A DNA stretch of 64,000 bases from NCBI GenBank assembly GCA_018873225.1, contig JAEILZ010000001.1, positions 7,192,001-7,256,000 on the forward strand, in the 5' to 3' direction. How positions within the stretch are numbered: position 1 is the stretch's first letter; the number at the start of each line of letters is the position of its first letter. The notes beneath the pieces were generated by a model. The model ran no database searches and was not told where the DNA came from. It saw nothing but the letters and a program-made list of their open reading frames with translations. The DNA is from [Phialemoniopsis] sp. UDSM-2020 (lineage: Eukaryota; Ascomycota; Sordariomycetes; Thyridiales; Thyridiaceae). Position numbers and translations under genes: made by a program. Shown piece by piece: positions 12,307 through 23,166 of this stretch.

Positions 12307-13706
12307 TTACGCCACGACCAAGTGGTCAATAGCCTGCCTTGCAATGTCGATAACCTGCTGACACGGGTGCCTGCCACCTGGGGGCAGAACTTTGTAGCAG
12401 TGCCCATGGGGAAACTTGATCTGGCCGTTGCGCACACAGCTGTCCATGAAGTCGTGGCGGGCTTTAGACCTTGCCTCCATCATCTCTAGAATATCCTTCA
12501 GCCCGATTTGGGTACATGGCTGGCAGAACCTCGGGGCCATGTCGTCATTGTGCGTGTTGACCCCGTACACGTCGACCTTGAGCAGCGCCCTGACAGTCCG
12601 GCGCCACATCGTGGGCTCGAGCACAGCGTTGTTGAGATGCGCGGCCGCGCCGCAGACAGAGTCCAGTGCGGCCATGCGGCCCCACAGGCCGCCATACTCG
12701 TCGAGATTGAAAGTCAAGTACCGGTTCTCGGCATCAGCCTTGGCCGTTTCGGCATCGATCATGGTGAGGATGGCGTTATAGGTGTTGGCAATGGTGGGAA
12801 GGAGGGCGCCGAGCATCATGAGGTTCTGGTAGCTCTGCACCGGCGGTCTGAAGTTGGGATCGGTGATCTCTGGGGAGCAGACGGGGCACATTATGGTGTT
12901 GTGCGCTGTCTTGGCAGCCTTTCGTGCGAGACCCATGGCGGCACCGACTTCCTCGGGCAGTTGCTGCAGAGAGTCAAGGGCCAGGTAGATGCTCGCAAGA
13001 CAGCCACAGAGGGCGTTTTGCGCGTGGACGATACCGGGCGGCGGCGGGTCCGCAGTTGCATTCTCGGCGGTGACTGATGACCGAGACGACAGACTGGGCG
13101 TCTTTTCGGGCGGAGAATACGAGTCCTGGATGACGCCGTTCGGGCTCACGGCGGTCGATGGCGCCGACGACTGATTGGCCTCGGGCGACGAGTTGGAGGC
13201 GTCAAAGTCGATGCCTTGCAGGTCGTAATGCCACAGACCTGCAAATGCTCCTTTGGGCTGGGGAGGCAGCTTTTGAGACTGGACCTGAATAGGCTCGGAC
13301 GTGAAGGCGGTGTCGGTGCCAAGGATGTCAAGGAATTCCAGCCCCGGAGCCACAGGATCCAGGAACTGAAAGTCAACATCCATCGCAGCATCGGCATCAG
13401 CATCAGCCACGACCGGGTCGGCAGGGCCCGCAATCTCGGCATGGGGCCGTTTCCGGGGCCGGCCCATCGGTTTCTGGGGTGAGTAATGGCATTGAATGCC
13501 TTCCCGCTTGCAACGAGCACAGCCGTCCGGCTCCTTGCTACATGCCAGTTTCCGCGATCCTACCATGAAACAGGTCAGCCTTTGCACGGCAAAGAAGTGA
13601 TCAGGAGAGAGCGACTGGGGTAAGGCGGGGGCTTACTGCACTCATCACAGGCACGATGCTTTTGGGGTTGTTTCGCCTTATCGGCGCTGGCTGGAACGGA
13701 GGCCAT
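12307..13706 (-). CDS. Zn2Cys6 fungal transcription factor with an AT-hook-like segment
   Basis: Two exons, 13706-13637 and 13559-12307, encoding 440 residues. The 77-nt intron interrupts the zinc cluster itself. The spliced cluster is C20-x2-C23-x6-C30-x6-C37-x2-C40-x6-C47, the standard binuclear Zn2Cys6 DNA-binding motif (RACDECRSRKLACSKE). It is followed by a basic segment with a GRPRKRP AT-hook-like core at about residues 54-60. A low-complexity linker with Asp/Ala and Ser/Pro runs follows. The C-terminal half is Cys-containing and helical (CPVCSPEITDPNF, LEPTMWRRTVRALL, RHDFMDSCVRNGQIKFP), typical of uncharacterised Sordariomycete regulators. No fungal_trans middle-homology region was recognised. 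It is divergent from ERB1. Targets cannot be inferred; no biosynthetic cluster surrounds it. Confidence 0.9.
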
Positions 13707-14565
13707 CGTTGATGCTCTGGCCAGATAAAGTCACCGAAGATGGCCGGCGTTCGCAAAAATCGCACAAGGGCTCTCGTCTGGTCTTTTCAGGTCGTGTACA
13801 GGTGTTGATGTGAACTGTCAAGATGCACAAGCGATGATCAGGTGACCGTGAGAATGTCTCCGAGTGCGAGCTGATCAACGAGTCGGCGTCGGGGTTTCGG
13901 GCTTGAGCAGGTTTTCATACGTAATCAAGGATGTGGGGTTGTCTGCCTGGGGCCTCGAAGACTGAGCAAGTTTGATCGATAGTTCGGCACCTTGATGAGA
14001 ATTGAGACAAGGATCAATGTCGATATCCAGCCTTTACATCAATTGTTTTCTGTAGAGAATAATCCCCTTGCTCTCTATGAGGGGCGTGGTTGATTGGGCT
14101 TGGGAAGATTCCCCCAGCACGCGAGTCATTTGAGTCTAGATGATAAAGGAATAAGACATAGACAACACAAACATGTCTGTCGTCTTGTGTCTTTGAGGAA
14201 TACCAATCTTAGAGAACCTCTACAGCGAGGAGCACCTTAATCAATAAATGAAGAAGAGAGTACCATTGAGCTGACATCAGGCAACGACGACTGATGCAGC
14301 TCTTCTATCTCTTGTCGTTCCCTTTTGTAGGGCTGAGGTGGCAGGGGTGCGGAACCGGCATAAAAATGGGTGTCAATCTAACATGAACCTCGAAAGAAGG
14401 CGGTGAGGAGCGCCGGCCGCCAAGACCTCGCTAGCTCCCCCCGCCGCCGTGGCAGAAAAAAAAAGTTCGAGGAATTGCTAGATTTCCACTGCAGGAGCTA
14501 ACTACCTATGCTTGCGGAGGGACGATTTTCGAGAGAAGCACAAATTTCCCCATCAACGAGCAACA
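13707..14565. other. Divergent promoter region between the Zn2Cys6 gene and ERB1
   Basis: 860 bases between two opposed start codons. No ORF over ~70 codons. An A-run (8 A) at 14456-14463 sits about 100 bases upstream of the ERB1 start, and a GC-rich patch around 14400-14450 precedes it. Confidence 0.5.
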
Positions 14566-16924
14566 ATGGCTCCCCAGAACCCGGCACGCAAACGGAAAAC
14601 ACCGGTGAAGGAGGTGGAAGAATCGGATAGTGAAATTGCGGATGATCTACTCGATGGGGCATTATCGCAAAGCGAAGACGAGTCCGAAGACGGGAGCAGC
14701 GACGGTGAGAATGGCTTTGACGAGGACGACGCGGAGGGTACAGGTGACGAGGATGACGAGCCTCTGCACAGCGATGATGCCTCGTTTGACTCTGAGCCCG
14801 AGGAATTGGAAGACGAGTCCAACAAGCTGGCTGGCAGTCTCGACATCAACGGTCTAGGCGGCGACGAGGACCAGCCAAACTACCGGGTCACCACGGATGC
14901 CAATGGCGGTGTACGATACATTTACGACGAGATTGATCCCGTTTACGACTCGGACGACAGTGATGCCAAGGGTCCCGTCAACACCATTGGCAACATCCCT
15001 CTCTCATTTTACGACTCCTACCCCCACATAGGCTACGATATCAATGGCAAGAAAATCATGCGGCCAGCCACCGGCGACGCTCTGGATGCCCTTCTTGACA
15101 GCATCGAGGTGCCCAAGGGCTGGACCGGCCTGACAGATCCCTCCACGGGCAAGCCGCTCAACCTGAGCCAAGAAGAGCTGGAACTGTTGAAGCGTGTCCA
15201 AATGAATGAGTTGCCAGAGGACGGCTACGATCCATACCCGGTAGGTCCCCCCAATTTGTGAAGTGTAATAGGCCAGAATCAAAGCTAACATTCAATAGGA
15301 TACCGTGGAGTACTTTACCAGCATCGAGGAAAAGATGCCTCTGAGCGCAGCGCCCGAACCCAAGCGCCGTTTCTTGCCGTCCAAGCACGAGGCCAAGAGA
15401 GTCATGAAGTTGGTGCGAGCCATTCGGGAGGGAAGGATCCTGCCGTACAAGCCTCCCGAGGAGCGCGAGAAGGAGGACGAGGATCAGGAGCTTCACTATG
15501 ATCTGTGGCAGGATGAGCAGCCTCAAGAGCCTCATGTGATGCACATTCCAGCACCAAAGCTTCCTCCTCCGGGTTATGATATGAGCTATAACCCGCCTCC
15601 AGAGTACCTGCCCACCAAGGAGGAGAAGGAATCCTGGGAGAACACAGACCCCGAGGAGCGCGAGAAGGCATATCTGCCTAGCAAGCATGACGCTCTGCGC
15701 AAGGTTCCTGCCTACGACACGTTCGTCAAGGAACGGTTCGAGAGATGTCTCGATCTCTATCTAGCACCGCGAGTCCGGAAGAACAGGCTTAACATCGACC
15801 CCAACTCACTCCTGCCTAAGCTCCCTCGCCCTGAAGAGCTCAAGCCCTTCCCGACAGTCTGCCAAACCATCTTCCGCGGCCACGAAGGCCGAGTACGGTC
15901 GTTGGCCATTGATCCGACCGGTTGCTGGTTGGCCACTGGTGGCGATGACGGTTCGGTCCGCGTTTGGGAGCTCTTGACCGGCCGTCAGGTCTGGAGCGTT
16001 GTGCTCAGTAGCGACGACGTTGTGGACTGTGTGCGTTGGCGACCCAACAAAAATACATTTGTGCTCTCGGCCGCCGTTGGAGAAGACATCTTTATGATTG
16101 TACCACCCGTCGTCAATCCGGAGCTCGAACAGGCCAGCCGAGACGTGCTCGCAGCCGGTTTCGGCTACGCTGCCAATGGCCACCAACAGCCGACGGATCT
16201 CAAGCAGCCGCCGGCCAAGTGGGCCAAACCGGGTACCGCTCGTCTTGAAGACGAGGGCGTCATTGTTAAGGTGACGGTCCGGTCGCCTGTCAAGGTCATT
16301 AGCTGGCACAGAAGAGGCGATCATTTCTGCACCGTCTCGCCATCCGGCAGCCGCACTGCGGTTGCCATCCACACACTCTCCAAGCACCTGACGCAAATAC
16401 CCTTCCGGAAGCTGTCAGACCACCCGCAGACGGCCCATTTCCACCCCTCCCGGCCACTATTCTTCGTCGCCACCAAGGTCAAGGTACGCTGCTACGACTT
16501 GCAGAAGCTGGAGCTTGTCAAGATCATCCAGCCCGGGGCCAAGTCCATCTCGTCGTTTGACATACACAATGGCGGCGACAATCTGATTGTCGGCTCACAC
16601 GACCGAAGGCTGCTTTGGCACGACCTCGACCTCTCCACCCGCCCCTTCAAGGTGATGCGCTTCCACCCCAAGGCAATCCGGTCCGTCAAGTATCACAAGG
16701 GTGGTTTGCCGCTGTTTGCCGACGCCAGCGACGACGGCACCCTGCAGATCTTCCACGGCAAGGTCGTCAGCGACCTGATGGAGAACCCGACCATTGTGCC
16801 GCTCAAGATGCTCAAGGGCCACAAGGTTGTGGACCACCTGGGTGTCTTGGATGTCGACTGGCACCCCAAGGAGCCGTGGTGTGTCTCTGCTGGTGCTGAT
16901 GGAACGTGCAGGCTTTGGATGTAA
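14566..16924 (+). CDS. ERB1: Ribosome biogenesis protein ERB1 (BOP1 homologue)
   Basis: Two exons, 14566-15240 and 15299-16924, encoding 766 residues. The intron has GTAGGT, GCTAAC and ATAG signals. ERB1/BOP1 is the core of the PeBoW complex (with Nop7/Pes1 and Ytm1/WDR12), needed for 27S pre-rRNA processing and 60S subunit assembly in the nucleolus. The N-terminal ~110 residues are acidic Ser/Asp/Glu stretches. The BOP1-N-terminal domain follows (about 125-400), with [17 protein letters not shown] and [19 protein letters not shown]. The C-terminal half is a WD40 propeller (for example [20 protein letters not shown] and [13 protein letters not shown]) ending in [10 protein letters not shown]. 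The start at 14566 has a good context (CAACAATGGC); an in-frame ATG 54 bases upstream is less likely. Confidence 0.96.
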
Positions 16925-17123
16925 TTCTGAGGGCAGGAGTACTGGCATACAGCTCAAAGGTGTATATAGGGCATATCTGAGCGCGGCGTTTCGCATGTGA
17001 AAAAAATTACATCCTTGTTAACCATGCATACAATTATCATCTTAAGATTTGAATGCAATACTAAGACAGACAGACAGGCAGGTAGGGATCAGTCATTCCA
17101 CTACTTGAATCATAATCACGACA

Positions 17124-18524
17124 TCAAATCTGAGAATGCACGCCCATGGCAAACTTGTCAAACAACTCGAGATCCACCGCCTCTGCCATGGCCCGGTACC
17201 CGTCAGGATTCAAGTGCAGGTGGTCGCCCGTGTCGTATTCGGCCCTGAGCCTCGCCCCGTCGGCCGGATCCCTGACGGCCGCGTCAAAGTCGACGACGGC
17301 GTCGAACCGCCCGCTCTCCCGCACCCACCGGTTGACCCTCTGCCTCGCCTCCTCCCGCTCCGGCGTCCCGTACGCCTGGCCCTCGCCCGTGAACGGCGTG
17401 ATCGTCGCCCCGAACACGGCCAGCCCGCGCCCGTGCAGGCGCGCAATCATCTGCTCGTACGCGGCGATCAGCCGGTCGCCGACATCTCGCTGCGCCGCCT
17501 CTACGGAGTCCGCCGTGCCGATGTCGTTGACGCCCTCGAACACGAGCGCCCACGCGGCGCCGCTGCGCTCCACGACGTCGCGTCCGATCCGCCCGAGGGC
17601 GTTGGGCCCCAGGCCGTCGGCCAGCACGCGGTTCCCGCCCGCCGCCTCGTTGACCACGGCGACCTGCCGCTGACCCGGCTGCCGGTCGTTCAGGCGCGTC
17701 TGCAGGGCGTCGGTCCAGCGGTCGTTGCCGTTGGTCGTGCTGCCGCGCCCGTCGGTGATGCTGTCGCCCACGACGACGAGGGCGGCGGGGCCGCGCGGCA
17801 ACCACGCCTCGACCGAGGAGAGGAAGTACCAGTGGTCCGCGCGGCCGGCCCCCGGCACCGCCGCGAGGTCCGGCGCGTCGACGGCGTTGCCCGGCGCAAA
17901 GAAGCTCGTCGTGCGGCTGCCCGGATGGCCCGTGATGGCGTTTGTCGTCTGACCCTGGGCGAGGTAGATGGTCACGGCGATGTCGGACTGGGCCTCGACG
18001 GCAAAGTCCAGCGGGTCCGACAGCGCCAGGGCGCCGTTGGGGATGACGAACGAGGTGGACGACCCGGAAAAGGTGACTGGGCGGGACGAGCCGGGCTTGA
18101 TAGCGCTGGCGCCGGAGGCGGAGCTGTTGACTGCGCCGTCGCCCGCGACTGGGACAGCCACTGAGACGGCAGTGATGGGCAGGTCGGAGCCGCCAAAGGC
18201 GTTGCTGATCTGGAGCCTGATGGTCTTTGCGGCGAGGCCGACTCGTACCGTCTGGCGGATTGTGGCATTCTGGAAGACGACACCTGTTTGGTTCTATAGT
18301 GATTGGTTAGTTCTGGACTTTCTAGGACGTCATAGCTCACTTACAAAGGGGGCAGGCGGGAGGTTGGCCGGCTCAACGAGCTGGGGCATGGAGCCCCAGA
18401 TATCAACCCAGCGATTACCGGCGCATCTCGAAGTAGTACTACTATCTTGTGCAGCAGAGGCGAAGTTACCCAGCACAACACCAACAGAAGCAAGTGTCTT
18501 AAGAGTTACCAGCATTGTTTGCAT
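17124..18524 (-). CDS. Secreted SGNH/GDSL-family hydrolase
   Basis: Two exons, 18524-18345 and 18293-17124, encoding 449 residues. An N-terminal signal peptide (about residues 1-24, MQTMLVTLKTLASVGVVLGN onward) indicates secretion. Residues about 50-215 form a Ser/Gly-rich beta-type domain. The SGNH hydrolase core begins around 230. Block I is VVVGDSITDG with nucleophile S238; block II has the oxyanion Gly in AGGNRV; block III is GVNDIG with N316; block V is GDHLHLN with D417 and H420. The complete Ser-Asp-His set suggests an active esterase, lipase or carbohydrate deacetylase; the substrate cannot be named. Exon 2 is very GC-rich at third positions, which creates a 342-codon antisense open frame that is not a gene. 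Confidence 0.9.
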
Positions 18525-19436
18525 GGGTCATGCGTAATTGTGGGTTGAGCGCTCATTCCGCTCCATGGCCCAGCGGCACGGTGGTGCCATGCGGTTCCTT
18601 ATATAGAGCCAGTGCTCTCCAAACTCTCTTAATTCAGGAAACCGATCATAGCTCCACGTTGGATGTCATTCGAAGTGCTGTGAGGGACAGTTCCGGGTAC
18701 CCGGGCTGGCATGGTCTTGTGCCAGGGGTAATCAGGCTAAAGTGCAGCATCGTCAACTCTCCCCATTCTAGCTTGAACAATTGTGGCGTGCAAGATACTT
18801 AGCGGGAAAGCACCAAGTATCTCCGGGCTCTATTCTCTCCGTCGACCAACGAAGGTTTCCTCGGCTCCATATATACCGCCACAGAATGGGCGGGCCACTG
18901 GTCACATCTTCGTCACCGGTGCTTCGCATGGTCCCAAAGGGGCACTTCGATTTGAACAGACCCACGAATAGACGGACGAATAGACGGACTGCAAGAAGTT
19001 CTTGTACTGAGTGGATTGTGGTATCTTTGTAGCGATGCGAGAGCATATGTAATTGAACACACTTGTAGACCTATGCAGGAAAGCTATGGTTCCGTAGACA
19101 TGCTGTCTAGGTAGATAGACGTGGCCTTCTAAAAGAAGAGTGAGACGACCATACCGCCGACTAAAAACGAAACTCCAATTCATGGTTTAGGAAATTCCCA
19201 GCCCGGAACCATGATACAGTGGAAAACAAACAATAAGGCAATAACACGGTCAGTTCCGGACGCACCCGACATGAACGCCGCCAAAGCACAAATGCAGAGA
19301 AAGGTGGCCACTCATAGGGAAGGAGAAACACTGGTCGCGGTAATTGACAAATGAGATACAGCAACAAGGAGAACCCCCACGCGGGGAGAAATATCGTGGG
19401 CGGTGTCGTCCCGTAGATGCAGAACCGGGAACCCAC
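18525..19436. other. Upstream region of the SGNH hydrolase gene, no gene seen
   Basis: About 910 bases with only short ORFs. A small direct repeat (ATAGACGGACGA/ATAGACGGACTG) lies at 18968-18991. Confidence 0.5.
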
Positions 19437-20108
19437 TCAGATGTGCTCGTCTAAGAGATCAGTGGAGATGGATGTACTGCCAAATTGAGCTCCTGCGTCC
19501 TTCACCGTGGATCGGGCGTCATTTCCTGCACGAACGGGGACGGTATTGCTCGTGAAGCTCGCATCGCTCCAGTTGGATCTGGACCGAGGCCCAGGGTGGT
19601 CTGAAGTGCTGCTGCCAGGTCGAGGAGGGTCTTTGGCAAGCAGCCCGGGGGCCTCCCCTAACCACCTGTCGATTTCTCCTGCGTAGCCGCGAGGGGGCCA
19701 GATGATGGAGTGGAGGTTGAGCATTGACACCGTGAGCTCTCCGTGGTGTAACGAGGTTCGGGTGTCTGGAGGCTGGTGTGGCGGTTCAGCCATACTGTAT
19801 CCTCCGCTGCTCTCACTGGCCAGTGTGTTGGGGTCAGTGTCTGGGTGAGAGATGTTGGAATCCCCAGTGACAGGGCGGGACTCTGGGGGGAATTCGGTAT
19901 CGCGGTGAAACGACAAGAAGCTGAACCCAGAGATGACCGTGGTGCCGACAGAAGAGTCGTCGGCCGAGGCAGCGGCAGCTTGCACCGACGAGAGGTTCGC
20001 GGCGTTGTGCTGAGGAGGCCGTTTGGGGGAGTAGACATCTTCCACAAAATCCCACTCGTCGAGCTCATGCAGTGTCTGCAGCAGAATCTGACTCTTTGGT
20101 GTAGGCAT
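19437..20108 (-). CDS. Hypothetical protein, Ser/Pro-rich, probably lineage-specific
   Basis: A single coding exon of 223 residues starting MPTPKSQILLQTLHELDEWDF. I recognise no domain. The first ~35 residues are ordered-looking and acidic (ELDEWDFVEDVYSP). The rest is rich in Ser, Pro, Thr and Gly, with one short hydrophobic stretch (ELTVSMLNLHSIIWPPRGYAG), and is likely mostly disordered. There is no signal peptide or membrane helix. Support comes from ATG context, length, and a plausible 5' UTR intron just upstream (donor GTACGT at 20196, acceptor CTAACAG ending at 20151). Against it are the lack of recognisable family and weaker codon bias than neighbours. Confidence 0.5.
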   Translation of the reverse strand: MPTPKSQILLQTLHELDEWDFVEDVYSPKRPPQHNAANLSSVQAAAASADDSSVGTTVISGFSFLSFHRDTEFPPESRPVTGDSNISHPDTDPNTLASESSGGYSMAEPPHQPPDTRTSLHHGELTVSMLNLHSIIWPPRGYAGEIDRWLGEAPGLLAKDPPRPGSSTSDHPGPRSRSNWSDASFTSNTVPVRAGNDARSTVKDAGAQFGSTSISTDLLDEHI

Positions 20109-23100
20109 TGGGTGATGGAGGGAATCACGATGTCTCTCTATAAGAGATATCTGTTAGAAGAGCGGGGAGGAATCGAAAAAATGGTTGAGAACGTACAGTT
20201 CTGTTTGGTGCAGAGCGAGATGACAGCGCGGATGTGACCGGCAGGAAGTGATTGTAGGCTTAGGAGAAGAAATAAAGCTGCCGGAATGTTCAAGTTGTAT
20301 GTGCTCTGGCTCAGACGGAGTGGGTGTTGAAAATATTGATGGAGTGAGCATACAAACAAGGATGACAATGGCGAGTTTGACGAGCAAAAGTGCTGGAACA
20401 AACTATGATTTTAAGGAAGAAGACGAGCTCGAGCCACAGTTTGCAGCGACTGAAGCCGTCGTCGTTGCATTGACCTGCCTGCTACAAGAGTGAAGGTCTA
20501 GCAGAGCAGGGCATATTACAGATGGATGTAGGACAAAAGCGCCGTACAGGGGTCGTTGTACCCATGCAAGAATGTATCACCCATGTAGTCTAGTCCATCC
20601 CATCATCGTGCCCATGCACGCTCGACCACGTCTCCGAGAGTTAGACGCGGTCAAATCTGCATTGTCATGGGTGAGGGATGTTCTGGCGGGCGCCGGAAGC
20701 ACGTCCGGTCCATTTTGTCGAGTCTGACCGAGAGAAGCCGACGGTTAGTGACGGTGAGGTCGGTGCAGATGATGGGTCAGACACGAGAGCCCAACGCCAA
20801 AGGACCACGTTGATACAGAGATGACGATGCCGTGTTAGTGGCTCACGCCCCCGCGATGATCGGCGGGTTATTGACCTTGCATGGGGGCACCTCGAAAACA
20901 AAACGGCGCCGGAAACTACTGCGCCATTAACTGTGGCAGAGCGGTCTGTAAGGTTGTGGGAAAAGACGGACTATGCGGTCTTGTGACCTGACAGACCATT
21001 GTCAGGCATATTGAAGCTTAGAGATAACTGTACGAGGTTGAGCCATCATCTCCGGTGTTCTGTAAGTTGGTGGGTACTACTCCCGCAACATTGCAAAACC
21101 TGGCAACACGGTGCTTTTTGGGACTGTGGCTATCCACTTTGGTACACAGGTGAATTCATTGTCCTTGTGCTTTCAAGCTCAAATCGAGGACACATCTGCC
21201 CTCAAAAGTGTGCATTGGGCCAGTTGCCCAGTCTCTGAGCGGACGGATGTGTAACCGACGTACCAAAACCGGCACGCCGGGGGCACTAACACGCTCGCCG
21301 CACAGCGGGAAAAACGACCCTTGCATTCCCTGCAGTGTGAATGGCACACCCGTAATGAGTGGCTGAATCGACATCCTGGCACGTCACCTGAATGCGAGAG
21401 AATTTCCGGCAGGATGGGGAAAAAACCGCGCAGTGATCTTCCTGTTTCCTATTTGCAGTCTAAACCGGTTCGCAAGCCTCGTTTTGAAATGAGTATTTTC
21501 CAACATAGCCCACTATGCTGGTCGGCTGGCTTCCGCTCGCATGAGATTTAATCGGTCAGGGTTGATCCAATCAAGCCTGCTGGAAAAGGACTACAGCGAC
21601 ACCTTCAGAGCTGTGTCAAAGTCCATTCCCGCATCGAGAACCACCCGGCTGGAGCTTGACCAGGGCCCCTGGTCCCTGCCATTACAATATGGCGCAACCA
21701 ACCCTGCTGCTTTTTAGTCGACGTACCCTGCAGAGCTGTCTGATAGGTATAGACTCGACGGAACTACCTATCCATCCTGAGCGAGCTTGTTGATATGTGA
21801 GGAATGGGACAGGTCGAGTCGGCTTGTCCAGGCGCACAGAGGCCGGAACGAAACGAAACGCGAACTCCCACCAGACGTTCGCATGGCGAGATTCCACACT
21901 GCAAGAATGACGCAAGTACGGATGCTTGCGCAGACGCCCGGCCCTCACATGTGCGTTAGGCGATCGGCAGCTGTGTGCAGCACGGATACATTTCCAACAA
22001 CCCAAGTAGGCAAATAGGTACTGTACCCGCCCGCCTTATCCACGGAAAGGTGGTCCTGGTGACATGGTCCAGCTGGAGCGAGGAAGACTTGGTCCGCACA
22101 CGAGCCCTGCGGATGGGACGGAGTGTTTCCCCGGGAGCGAACCTGCAGGGAAGACAATCTTCTGGAAGCGTTCGGTGACAGGGGTTGCCGATCCTGTATC
22201 CACCTCCACCAACCCCAGGTCCCCGCTCTGGGCTCAGCAACTGGATACCAGACACCACACAGCATCGACCGATGGCACACATGAGCGGACACCTATCGCG
22301 AAATCTGCCCCGGGAAGACCTGATCAATGGGCGTCCACTCCGCACCCAGGTGGACACAGCCATATCTGCCAAGTCATACCGGGAACCGGCCGACCATCCG
22401 CGGGACGGCTCCAGAGATTGAAGTGCCTCTGCAGCATCGCTGCCCGACCAACTTAAGCGAATATGAAGTGACCATTTGACCCCGCGCGGTCCTCGCCGGC
22501 CCTTGCCCATGTGCCGTTCGTCCTTAATCCGGCGGTGAGGCTGGCGCACACGGTTCCTAGTTCCTGGTTCCTGGATACCGCCGGCCGCAGCCTGGTTGCT
22601 TCCCCGAGTCGTACAATCATCAAAGCTTTGCATCAGATGGCTGCAGAACACTTGTTGTCCTTTCGGCAAGGCTCAGGTCCTCTTGTGGCGGTGAGATGGG
22701 GTAGACTTTCCTGGTTGGCTGGGCCCGTCGACCGGGGTATCAAGTTCGTCTCATCGCCCGATGCATATGCGCCTCGATCGTTCCCCGGTTGCACAGCTCA
22801 CCCAACCCAGGGAGAAATCACCAGTCAATCTGTTCCAGCCACGATATCTTTCGCATCGGGACGAATCCATGGAGTCGTGAAGCCTGACATGCAAGAAGGG
22901 AGTATATGCACGAGACGCATCGGAAACTTTGTACAGTGGCGCAATCTATACACGACTGGGACCCTCGATTTTGGACGCCACCTCAGTATCGTACATATGC
23001 AATTGTGTAACATGACGTTCCCGTCGCTACGACTTATTGATGCTTGTCCACATCACATAGGAATTGAGCGTGCCGTCTGGATTGTCGGTCCGGGTCGGTC

Positions 23101-23166
23101 CCGCCCGGGCCCCTTCTCGCATAGTGTGATCTCGGCTCGACACTCGGTCAGGTCGGACCAGCTCAT
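20109..23166. other. 3-kb stretch without a recognisable gene
   Basis: Contains the 5' side of the hypothetical gene and the 3' side of the patatin-family gene. The longest frames (21956-22669 minus and 22511-23194 plus) overlap each other on opposite strands and read as random, Arg/Pro/Ser-rich translations. I see no transposase, reverse transcriptase, tRNA or tandem array, and no extreme AT bias of the kind repeat-induced point mutation leaves. Confidence 0.5.

Noticed and set aside
17136..18164. 342-codon open frame on the plus strand opposite the SGNH hydrolase
   Set aside because: It mirrors the GC-rich third positions of the real gene, is Arg/Val/Gly-rich with no domain, and the minus-strand frame has all SGNH blocks.
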